Shown piece after piece: positions 1-7,272 of a stretch of DNA of 64,000 bases (positions are counted from its first letter, which is position 1; each line of letters opens with the position of its first letter). This DNA is from Dinghuibacter silviterrae. GTDB lineage: Bacteria; Bacteroidota; Bacteroidia; Chitinophagales; Chitinophagaceae. The DNA lies in assembly GCF_004366355.1 (NCBI RefSeq), contig NZ_SODV01000001.1, positions 3,038,001-3,102,000 of the forward strand, given 5' to 3'. The translations under genes and the position numbers were made by a program. The notes below the pieces were generated by a model. The model was not told where the DNA came from and did no database searches. It worked only from the letters and a program-made list of their open reading frames with translations.

Positions 1-112
1 CCACATACCGGATGACAAGATCGCCGACCTGGAGATCCCCACAGGGGTCCCGCTGGTGTACGAGCTCGACCCCTCCCTGGTGCCCCTCGGTAAGTACTAT
101 CTAGAGGATTAA
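1..112 (+). CDS. gpmA: 2,3-bisphosphoglycerate-dependent phosphoglycerate mutase, C-terminal fragment
   Basis: Only the last 36 codons lie in the window; the reading frame enters at base 2 and stops with TAA at 110-112. The fragment contains [12 protein letters not shown] followed by PLGKYYLED. This closely resembles the conserved C-terminal segment of cofactor-dependent phosphoglycerate mutase, which interconverts 3- and 2-phosphoglycerate in glycolysis. The catalytic histidines lie upstream of the window and cannot be checked. The next gene starts 3 nt after the stop, so the two may be co-transcribed. Confidence 0.82.
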   Translation, partial: HIPDDKIADLEIPTGVPLVYELDPSLVPLGKYYLED

Positions 113-115
113 AAT

Positions 116-1006
116 ATGGTTAGGAACATCATTCGGCTCCTGGTCAACCTTGTGGTTTCGGCATTTGTGTTTTTTGTGCTCAGTCTTTTGATCTTTGACC
201 AGTTCGTACAGTTTCGTCTGGACGATAAAGACATCTACCGCCAGTTCCACGCGGAGCACCTGGACCCCCATATCGGTTATTATACAACCGAAAGCCGGAC
301 CATTCGCTATATGACCGTCGGTCAGGATACGACCTGCACCATCCTGTTTATTCATGGCGCCCCCAGCTCGCTCAGCTACTGGCGGAACTACCTCCAGGAC
401 AGCGCTCTGCTCGCCCACGCCCGCATGTATGCCGTCGACCGCCCCGGCTACGGTTATTCCGGTCTGGCCGATCCCGTCCCCGATATTCAAAAACAGGCTT
501 CGTTACTCAAACCCCTCCTCGACAGCATGCACGCCTTCCACCGGCCCGTCATCCTGGTCGGGGCCAGCTATGGAACCGCCGTTGCTTCCCGCCTGGCCAT
601 GGACAATCCGGGCCTCGTCGACGGCCTTGTCCTCGTTGCCCCGGCCATTGCTCCGGGCGAGGAAAAAATATTCTGGTTCACCCCCGCTATCGAACACCCC
701 GCCCTCAAATGGTTCGTACCCCGGATGCTCCAGTCCGCCAATACCGAAAAGGTCCACCACGCCGAAGAGCTCCGGAAGATGCTCCCGCTCTGGTCCACCC
801 TCCACATCCCCGTTTTCTATCTCCAGGGGGCCAGGGACGAGCTGGTCTATACCACCAACGCCGATTTTGCCCGGACGCATATAAAAGGCGTGCAGATCCA
901 GATGATCCCCGGCAAAGGCCACCTGATCGCCTTTTCCAATAAACCTGAAGTGGAAGCCGCCATTTTGCGGATGACCCGCCTCGTTTCCGGACGTTCCCGG
1001 AATTAA
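116..1006 (+). CDS. Membrane-anchored alpha/beta hydrolase
   Basis: A 296-residue protein with one N-terminal hydrophobic helix (about residues 8-28) followed by an alpha/beta-hydrolase fold. The oxyanion-hole segment is FIHGAPS (H80-G81). The nucleophile elbow is GASYG (S151), the likely acid is D241 in GARDE, and the likely catalytic histidine is H269 in GKGHL. The triad is complete and correctly spaced, so it should be an active esterase, lipase or similar hydrolase facing the periplasm or membrane surface. The substrate cannot be told. It starts 3 nt after gpmA and probably rides on that transcript. Confidence 0.85.
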   Translation: MVRNIIRLLVNLVVSAFVFFVLSLLIFDQFVQFRLDDKDIYRQFHAEHLDPHIGYYTTESRTIRYMTVGQDTTCTILFIHGAPSSLSYWRNYLQDSALLAHARMYAVDRPGYGYSGLADPVPDIQKQASLLKPLLDSMHAFHRPVILVGASYGTAVASRLAMDNPGLVDGLVLVAPAIAPGEEKIFWFTPAIEHPALKWFVPRMLQSANTEKVHHAEELRKMLPLWSTLHIPVFYLQGARDELVYTTNADFARTHIKGVQIQMIPGKGHLIAFSNKPEVEAAILRMTRLVSGRSRN

Positions 1007-1053
1007 TCCCGGCGTTCACCCGGAAGGACTCCCTTTGCCCGCGGTTTTCCCGC

Positions 1054-1061
1054 TACCTTAG
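1054..1061 (+). promoter_or_regulatory. Candidate -7 promoter element for ugd
   Basis: TACCTTAG fits the Bacteroidota -7 element TAnnTTTG with one mismatch and lies 40 nt before the ugd start codon in the short gap after the hydrolase gene. Inference from motif and position only. Confidence 0.4.
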
Positions 1062-1101
1062 TTCCCGACCTGTTTTTTGCTTACTTCTAATCACGACACG
1101 C

Positions 1102-2421
1102 ATGAAAATCGCTGTGGTAGGAACGGGCTATGTTGGCCTCGTCACCGGAACCTGTTTTTCCGAGACCGGCAACACCGTCACCTGTATCGACATTGACGCC
1201 CGGAAAGTCCGGAAACTTTCCTCCGGGGAAATCACGATTTACGAACCCGGGCTGGAGCACCTCTTCCAGCGCAACCTCAAAGAAGGGCGCCTCCGGTTCA
1301 CCACTTCGCTTGTTGACGGTATCTCCGATGCGCAGATCATATTCCTTGCCCTGCCCACCCCGCCCGGCAAAGACGGCGCCGCCGATCTCTCCTACGTCCT
1401 CGGTGTCGCCGACGAGCTTGGCAACCTCCTCGACGACTATAAGGTGATCGTCGACAAAAGCACCGTCCCCGTCGGGACAGCCGACAAAGTCCGCGAGGTC
1501 ATCGCCCGCAAATACAAGGGCGAGTTCGACGTCGTCTCCAACCCCGAATTCCTCCGCGAGGGCGTCGCCGTCGATGACTTTATGAAGCCCGACCGCGTTG
1601 TCATCGGCACCCGCTCCGAAAGGGCCCAGCGGCTTTTCCGTGAACTCTACGCCCCCTTCGTCCGCCAGGGCAACCCCGTCCTGTTTATGGACGAACGCTC
1701 CGCCGAGCTCGCCAAGTACGCCGCCAACGCCTTCCTCGCCACCAAGATCTCCTTTATGAACGAGATCGCCCGGATGTGCGAGCTCCTCGGCGCCGACGTC
1801 GACATGGTTCGCCGCGCCATCGGCTCCGACGAGCGCATTGGAAAACGCTTTCTTTTCCCCGGCATCGGTTATGGCGGCAGCTGTTTCCCCAAAGACGTCC
1901 AGGCCCTCGCCCGCTCCGCCGCCGAGGTCGGATACCCCTTCCGCATCCTCGAATCCGTCATGCACGTCAACGAGTCCCAGAAGGTCTACCTCGTCCCCAA
2001 GATCATGGATTATTTCAAGGGCCGCCTCCAGGGCCGCAAGATCGCCCTCTGGGGTCTCGCCTTCAAACCCAACACCGACGACATCCGCGAAGCACCCGCC
2101 CTCTACATCATCGAAGCCCTCCTCGCCGAAGGCGTCCACGTCCATGCCTTCGACCCCGAAGCCATGCCCAACGTCCGCCAGCTCCTCGGCGACCGCATCA
2201 GCTACGGTACCGATCAATACTCCGTCCTCGAAGACGCCGACGCATTGATCATCGCCACCGAATGGTCCGTCTTCCGCACCCCCGACTTCGAGAAAATGGA
2301 CGCCGCCTTCGCCCAAAAAGTCATCTTCGACGGCCGCAACGTCTTCGAGGTCCCGCAAATGCAGGCCCTCGGCTACTACTACGAAAGCGTCGGCCGCCAG
2401 CCCGCCGCGATCCTGGACTAG
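1102..2421 (+). CDS. ugd: UDP-glucose 6-dehydrogenase
   Basis: A 439-residue enzyme of the UDP-glucose/GDP-mannose dehydrogenase family, which oxidises UDP-glucose twice with NAD+ to UDP-glucuronate for surface polysaccharides. Seen directly: the N-terminal Rossmann motif GTGYVG (residues 7-12), the catalytic cysteine C261 in GYGGSCFPKD, the central dimerisation helix region, and a C-terminal UDP-binding domain beginning near GRKIALWGLAFKPNTDD. Length and all key residues are normal. It is followed by a long gene-free, GC-rich tract. A 490-residue minus-strand ORF over the same bases is a codon-bias shadow. Confidence 0.96.
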   Translation: MKIAVVGTGYVGLVTGTCFSETGNTVTCIDIDARKVRKLSSGEITIYEPGLEHLFQRNLKEGRLRFTTSLVDGISDAQIIFLALPTPPGKDGAADLSYVLGVADELGNLLDDYKVIVDKSTVPVGTADKVREVIARKYKGEFDVVSNPEFLREGVAVDDFMKPDRVVIGTRSERAQRLFRELYAPFVRQGNPVLFMDERSAELAKYAANAFLATKISFMNEIARMCELLGADVDMVRRAIGSDERIGKRFLFPGIGYGGSCFPKDVQALARSAAEVGYPFRILESVMHVNESQKVYLVPKIMDYFKGRLQGRKIALWGLAFKPNTDDIREAPALYIIEALLAEGVHVHAFDPEAMPNVRQLLGDRISYGTDQYSVLEDADALIIATEWSVFRTPDFEKMDAAFAQKVIFDGRNVFEVPQMQALGYYYESVGRQPAAILD

Positions 2422-3060
2422 GCCGCGCCCCCGCGCGCAGCGCCCACCCGTCGTGCCCTCTGCACTGCGTCCGAGGCCGTGCGCCCCGCGCCCCGAAGCC
2501 TCCGCGCTCGCCGCAGGCGAGCCGCGCTGCGCATCCGCACTCCGCCCGACGTGCGTCAAGTCCGCTCCGCCACCGACAACCCTCTATTTCTTCAATTAGC
2601 CAATTGTTTCGAATTGAAACATTAATCCGTCAGCCACCCTAACCACTAAGGCCGTAAAAATACGAACCATAAAAAGGAGCCCGCCTCGTACCAACACAAT
2701 GCCAAGGCCCCACTAACGCCCGCGCATAAGTGTAGAATAATTTCCCCACCAATAGAAATTCAGCCGAAAAAGCCCCCGCCAAGAGCCCTCAACAATGAGG
2801 GCAAATTCGTACAAAACAGTAGGATAGTCCATCAGATCCGTTCAGTAAACCTCACCCCACCCCCCCCGTGCTCGCGCGCAGCGCCGAGCACATCAATGGC
2901 GCAATGCAAGGGCAAAATACACCCCCAAAGGCCCCCAAAATGCCATGAACAACCGTAAAGGAAAACCGCCCCAAACTCAATACAGGAGCAGATTCCACAG
3001 CCACGCGCAAGGATCATCCGGAAGCGGCAAGGCGCAGCCGCACGATTTGAGCGAGAGGGG

Positions 3061-3088
3061 TCTGGGGGGAGCGCAGCCTCCCCCCAGA
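3061..3088. repeat. Perfect 11-bp hairpin
   Basis: TCTGGGGGGAG at 3061-3071 is exactly complementary to CTCCCCCCAGA at 3078-3088, with a 6-base loop. It lies 9 bases from an even larger palindrome. No U-tract follows, so it is not a standard terminator. Confidence 0.8.
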
Positions 3089-3097
3089 TCATGATGA

Positions 3098-3166
3098 GTT
3101 CTTTTTTTATTGGCCCCAGCCGCGCAAATTGCGCCAGCAAGCGGCTGGGGCCAATAAAAAAAGAAC
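3098..3166. repeat. Perfect 26-bp inverted repeat, 17-base loop
   Basis: The left arm 3098-3123 and right arm 3141-3166 are exact reverse complements over 26 bp. Each arm has a GC-rich inner half (GGCCCCAGCCGC) and an outer half with seven consecutive A or T. The base of the left arm and the loop contain a further near-palindrome, GCGCAA-A-TTGCGC. An arm this long could work as a bidirectional terminator, or could be a REP/MITE-like element; the sequence alone does not decide. Confidence 0.85.
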
Positions 3167-3770
3167 CCCGCCTGGAAAGGCAGGGCGTTTTGCTTACCTC
3201 TGAAACCACAATATTGAATGTGTGTCCAGAAAACGTTTATATTCTAAGGGGAATAATTTAAATGTTATACGGCCACCTAATAGATGGGCAAAAATACTTA
3301 GGAAAAGGGAAGGGGGAAAGACGCGTTTTGAGAATTTTCATATAGTAAAAGAACTACGCAATTCTACCCAAGCATTTCCTTTGTAAAAGTCCAATCGCCA
3401 CACGATTTAGCAAAGCAAATTCCCACTATTATAAAGATAGGCAATTTTCTGATATTCGGAAATTACCATGCTTTTTTTAGTTAGGAAAACCATGGACCTC
3501 GAACCGTCGAAGTCTGTCTACAGCTGCCTGTCATCGTCCTATAATGCACAGCGGGTGAGCATTTTCATCAGGATACACCCCCTTTGCCTATATACGGAAG
3601 ACGAAGCATCGGGGTTTTGTTCAGTTCGTGCATTTACCGGTAAGCGGCCGGCACGCCGGTCGGTTTGTTTACCGGGTAATCCATTTGTCTGACCGACACA
3701 TCCGTCTCGCCTGCCGAAACACCATTGACCCGGGCACCGGCCGGGACTAGTTTTACCCTAAATATAACGC

Positions 3771-4748
3771 ATGGATACATTACTGAGAACCAAAGGGCTG
3801 CGCAAAACCTTTGCCTCCAGGACGGGGCCGGTGGAAGCGGTCAGGGGCGTGGATCTCGACGTAAAAGCCGGGGAGATATTTGGCTTCCTGGGACCCAACG
3901 GGGCGGGCAAAACAACCACCCTTAGGATGCTGGCCACCTTACTGGTTCCGGATCAGGGGGAGGCCGTCGTGGCGGGCTGTGACCTGATCAAGGCACCCGG
4001 CGAGGTCCGGAAGCGTATCGGCTATGTGAGCCAGACCGGGGGGAGTGACCGGGACATGACGGCGGCGGAGGACCTCTTGCTCCAGGGCAGGCTATACAAA
4101 GTAACCGACCCGCAAAAGCGAGCGAAAGAACTGATCGCAGCGCTTGGATTAACCGACATCGCCCGCCGCAAGGCCTCCACCTATTCCGGGGGACAAAAGC
4201 GCCGCCTGGACATCGCCCTGGGGATGATGCACCGGCCGGCTTTGCTGTTCCTGGATGAGCCCACCACGGGTTTGGATCCTGCCAGCCGCGCCCAGCTTTG
4301 GGACGAGATCCGCCGGCTCCGGGACGAGGGGACGACGGTTTTCCTGACGACCCACTATATGGACGAGGCCGATGAGTTGTCGGACAGGATCGCGATCATG
4401 GACAAGGGGACCATCGTGGCGGAAGGAACGCCCCGGGCCCTGAAACAACAGATCGCGGGCGATATGGTCTTGCTCGGTCTTTCCGGGGAGGAAACTACCG
4501 GTGAAAGGGCGCTGGCCCTGCTCCGGGACCGGGATTATGTCCGCGAGGCCGGGTATGAACAAGGCGCCGGTTGCGACCAGGGCCGTCTGCGGTTGTACGT
4601 ACGCTCCGGAGAAACGGTGCTGCCGGACATCCTCCGCCAACTGGACCAGGCCCGTATCGGGCTGGCGTCGGTCAGCCTTTCTCAACCAACGCTCGACGAT
4701 GTATTTCTTAAACAAACCGGCCGCTCCCTCCAGGAAAAAGGAGCATAA
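3771..4748 (+). CDS. ABC-2 type exporter, ATP-binding subunit (DrrA-like)
   Basis: A 325-residue ATPase of the daunorubicin-resistance/ABC-2 class, which energises export through the permease encoded next. Seen: Walker A GPNGAGKT (41-48), ABC signature YSGGQKRR (138-145), Walker B LLFLDEP (158-164), the switch histidine in TTHYMDEAD, and the extra C-terminal domain typical of DrrA proteins. The start has no strong ribosome-binding site, but the first residues align well with the family. The stop lies 5 nt before the permease start, so the pair forms an operon. The cargo is unknown (drug, lipid or polysaccharide). Confidence 0.92.
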   Translation: MDTLLRTKGLRKTFASRTGPVEAVRGVDLDVKAGEIFGFLGPNGAGKTTTLRMLATLLVPDQGEAVVAGCDLIKAPGEVRKRIGYVSQTGGSDRDMTAAEDLLLQGRLYKVTDPQKRAKELIAALGLTDIARRKASTYSGGQKRRLDIALGMMHRPALLFLDEPTTGLDPASRAQLWDEIRRLRDEGTTVFLTTHYMDEADELSDRIAIMDKGTIVAEGTPRALKQQIAGDMVLLGLSGEETTGERALALLRDRDYVREAGYEQGAGCDQGRLRLYVRSGETVLPDILRQLDQARIGLASVSLSQPTLDDVFLKQTGRSLQEKGA

Positions 4749-4753
4749 AGACC

Positions 4754-5500
4754 ATGTTCAAACTATTCTATATCCGCAAGCTCAGGGAGGTGATCAAAAA
4801 CCCGGTGATGCTTTCCTTTTCCTTGTTTATGCCCCTGATGTACCTGTTGCTCTACGCGCCCCTGCTAAAGAACCTCACGGGGATGCCGGGTTTCCAGGGA
4901 GGCAGCGTCCTGAATACCTTTCTGCCCGGGGTGTTGATTTCGCTGACGGTGTTCGGGGGGGCCTTTTCAGGGTTCCGGCTGATCGACGAGATCCGCCAGG
5001 GTATCATCGAGCGTTTCCGGGTGACGCCGACCAGCCGGCTGGCGTTGCTGATGGGGGCGGTGGCCCGGGACGTGACGAACGTCGTGGTACAGGGGCTCAT
5101 TTTCACCGCGGCGGCGATTCCCTTTGGGCTGCACGTCGACCCGCTGGGTTTTGTCCTGCTGCTGTTGCTCATGATGTGCAGCACGGCATTGTTCGCCTCC
5201 TACTCCTATGCCATTGCCTTGATGGTTAAAAACGAGGATGCCCTTGTCCCCTTTGCCCAGATGGTGGCCTTTCCGCTGCTCATGCTGGCGGGGTTCCTGC
5301 TGCCAATGGAGCTGGCGCCCCATTGGCTGAGGGCCGCGGCCTATGCCGACCCGCTCTATTATTCGGTGGCGGCCGCCCGTCAGCTGATGAACGGGCACCT
5401 GGGCAAACCGGTGATCTGGGAAGCCTTTGCGATCACCGTGCCGCTGGCGGCGGGCGTGATCGTCTGGGCGGGCGCGTCCTTTAAAAGGGTGATCCAGTAA
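4754..5500 (+). CDS. ABC-2 type transporter permease
   Basis: A 248-residue inner-membrane protein with about six hydrophobic segments and the ABC-2 layout: an amphipathic N-terminus (FKLFYIRKLREVIKNP), a conserved loop with FRLIDEIRQGIIERFRVTP, and a final FKRVIQ tail. It pairs with the ATPase immediately upstream (5-nt gap) as the membrane half of a DrrAB-like exporter. The sequence does not reveal the substrate. A short 15-bp tandem repeat directly follows the stop codon. Confidence 0.92.
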   Translation: MFKLFYIRKLREVIKNPVMLSFSLFMPLMYLLLYAPLLKNLTGMPGFQGGSVLNTFLPGVLISLTVFGGAFSGFRLIDEIRQGIIERFRVTPTSRLALLMGAVARDVTNVVVQGLIFTAAAIPFGLHVDPLGFVLLLLLMMCSTALFASYSYAIALMVKNEDALVPFAQMVAFPLLMLAGFLLPMELAPHWLRAAAYADPLYYSVAAARQLMNGHLGKPVIWEAFAITVPLAAGVIVWAGASFKRVIQ

Positions 5501-5504
5501 ACCG

Positions 5505-5549
5505 GGATCCATGGAAAGAGGATCCATTGAAAGGGGATCCATTGAAAAA
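5505..5549. repeat. 15-bp tandem repeat, three copies
   Basis: Three adjacent copies of GGATCCATTGAAAGG start at 5505, 5520 and 5535; the first copy has ATGG for ATTG and the third ends in As. They lie just after the permease stop codon. The 15-bp period is a multiple of three and opens a minus-strand reading frame repeating MDPLS, which I regard as incidental. Confidence 0.8.
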
Positions 5550-5603
5550 AAACACCCGTTCGTCTAAAAAGTATCCCGGGCGGCGGGAAAACGAGTAAAT
5601 TGC

Positions 5604-5837
5604 ATGCGTATGGCCACCGTGAACACACCAAAGCGCGATCTCTCCCGCTGGATGGGGTATCCCCTCGTCGCCCTGCTGGTGGCAGGTGTCCTTTGGAGGG
5701 TAGAGGTGGAAACCCGCATGAGCCAGACAGTAACGGCGCCCCAAAACTGTCCTTCCACACAGGTAAGAGAAGAATTCACCGGCACTTGGGAAGAGGTGGT
5801 GACGGCCATCCCGGCTTTGATTCGCCAACTGTTATAA
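5604..5837 (+). CDS. Small putative single-pass membrane protein
   Basis: A 77-residue ORF in the gap between the ABC operon and the convergent porin gene. It has a basic N-terminus, one hydrophobic segment (about residues 17-27, MGYPLVALLVAGVLW), then a polar tail rich in Thr, Glu and Gln. There is no recognisable family and no clear ribosome-binding site. A second ATG at 5610 is equally possible. I list it because it fills the gap and has a sensible membrane-peptide layout, but it could be spurious. Confidence 0.4.
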   Translation: MRMATVNTPKRDLSRWMGYPLVALLVAGVLWRVEVETRMSQTVTAPQNCPSTQVREEFTGTWEEVVTAIPALIRQLL

Positions 5838-5899
5838 ATAATGCGCAGGCCTGCGGACGTCAGAGATTAGCGGGCCTGCCTTCCCGTTTTCCTGGAACG

Positions 5900-7261
5900 T
5901 TAAAACTCGATATGCCCCCGGAACCCATAGATACTCACGGGCCCCCGGTCCCTGTTGTACCCGGGGTTCTTGCACCACTGGTAGTCCGCCGACAGGAAAA
6001 CGTGCGCAAAAAGCCTTGCGGAATAATAGAATTCCGCCACGCCTTCATGACCATAGTTGAGGTTCCCATCTCCGAGCATAAACCCGGTCAGACCGGCCTT
6101 TAGATAGTCCTGGTGACCGGAGGAAATCCCGTTCAGGACAAAGGCGCCGCCAACGACATCGTTGGGCCGTTTCCACAGCTTGCCCAGGACCTGGACCCCG
6201 GCGCTGGCCGACTGGTCGATCTCGGTAAACGCCCAGGTGCCGGTTTTTCCATCGTTCCAGCTCGCCCGCAGGAATACACCGACGTTATCGTCGATGTTTT
6301 GGTTGGCGCTCAGCCCCCAGCCTTTTTTGTTGCCATAGCCGTTGGAAAGGGTGGCCCCGCTGAATACGCCTACGTTGCTGCTGTCCCCCTGTTTGACCTC
6401 CTGGAGAACCTGGGTGTAGGGGATGGCGCGGCTTTGGTTGAAAAAGCCCAGCAGCCGGATGGTGCCTGGCTGGTCGCCGATCTTGATCGGCTTTTCCAGT
6501 TCCAGGGTCAGCCCGTAATACTTGAAGATGTCCGGGTCCATATCGGGGCCGTTGGCCTGGCGGGGTTCCTGGACCATGCTGCCGCGGATCGCAAAACCCT
6601 TTAGGAAGAGCTCCGCTACCAAACCTACCGTATATCCTCTCGTGTTGGCCGGGTAGTCCCAGGCGCCGTTGCTCATCAGGCTCCAGTTCAGGAACTGGGC
6701 GCGGGGATCGTGGCTAAACAGGTTGTCGTCAAAAAAGTCGTCTAAGGAAAATTTGCCAATGCTCAGGGTCAGCCGTTCGATGGGGATGGAGTCCCTGACC
6801 TGGTTGACGTCGTCCTCCTGGATGATGTACCCCGTGTGTCCGAGGGGGATATTTTGTTGTAGGAAAAAACGGGCGGTATAGATCGCCGGGGAGGGATCCC
6901 CGATCCGGAAGGTTTCGCCGTTGGGAAAACCGGCCATCCCGGTGGCATGGCTCAACCCCCTGCCACCCGATACCTCCGGGTTGAAGTACACAGCGGCCCC
7001 CTTCCAGAGTTTCCGGCCCAGGAAAAAGGACGTGGTCAGGCTCGTGATGTTGTGCTCGGGCGTATCGACCAGGCTATTGGGGCCCGAATATTTTGCGGGA
7101 AAAGAAAAGTGTCCCATGTCCACAGTGGTCAGCTGAAAGTGGACGCTCCAGGGGCTGGGGGTTTCAAAACTGGCGCGGGCAGCGATGTCCGGCCCGTACT
7201 GGGCGTGGACGGTCAAACCAAGGAGACAACAAAGCCCGGGCAGAAGTCGTTTGGTGAACAT
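5900..7261 (-). CDS. Carbohydrate-selective (OprB-like) outer-membrane porin
   Basis: A 453-residue protein with a signal peptide (LLPGLCCLLGLTVHAQ, cleavage near residue 20) and alternating beta-strands ending in the outer-membrane C-terminal phenylalanine (GHIEF). The order of segments, including the region near YFNPEVSGGRGLSH, the WNDGKTGTWAFTEIDQS strand pair and the GSGH-like C-terminal barrel, resembles OprB-type carbohydrate porins. It begins 11 nt after the stop of the Mg2+ ATPase gene on the same strand, so the two are probably co-transcribed; it might then be an ion or nutrient porin. Substrate is not determined. Confidence 0.8.
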   Translation of the reverse strand: MFTKRLLPGLCCLLGLTVHAQYGPDIAARASFETPSPWSVHFQLTTVDMGHFSFPAKYSGPNSLVDTPEHNITSLTTSFFLGRKLWKGAAVYFNPEVSGGRGLSHATGMAGFPNGETFRIGDPSPAIYTARFFLQQNIPLGHTGYIIQEDDVNQVRDSIPIERLTLSIGKFSLDDFFDDNLFSHDPRAQFLNWSLMSNGAWDYPANTRGYTVGLVAELFLKGFAIRGSMVQEPRQANGPDMDPDIFKYYGLTLELEKPIKIGDQPGTIRLLGFFNQSRAIPYTQVLQEVKQGDSSNVGVFSGATLSNGYGNKKGWGLSANQNIDDNVGVFLRASWNDGKTGTWAFTEIDQSASAGVQVLGKLWKRPNDVVGGAFVLNGISSGHQDYLKAGLTGFMLGDGNLNYGHEGVAEFYYSARLFAHVFLSADYQWCKNPGYNRDRGPVSIYGFRGHIEF

Positions 7262-7272
7262 CGGAACTTATT

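Larger units (their letters stand above)
2422..3770. other. 1.35-kb gene-free region with several hairpins
   Basis: No convincing gene. The first ~150 bases are extremely GC-rich and include a GCTCGCC/GGCGAGC hairpin (2506-2522). There are further perfect inverted repeats at 2785-2802 (7-bp stem), near 2867-2895 (GTGCTCG/CGAGCAC), at 3061-3088 and at 3098-3166 (listed separately). From about 3200 the composition turns AT-rich up to the ABC gene. Two short ORFs here (minus 2832-3209, plus 3468-3692) have no recognisable domain, and the first is built from the hairpins, so neither is called a gene. Confidence 0.7.

Noticed and set aside
1087..2559. 490-residue minus-strand ORF opposite ugd
   Set aside because: Shadow of GC-rich codon bias; the plus frame is a complete UDP-glucose dehydrogenase with intact active-site residues.
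3061..3166. CRISPR or insertion-sequence remnant
   Set aside because: No regular spacers, no transposase fragment and no target duplication seen; only isolated hairpins.
2832..3209. 125-residue minus-strand ORF in the gene-free region
   Set aside because: Built mainly from the inverted repeats; no promoter or ribosome-binding site and no domain.
3468..3692. 74-residue plus-strand ORF
   Set aside because: No domain, odd composition and no ribosome-binding site; kept only as part of the gene-free region.
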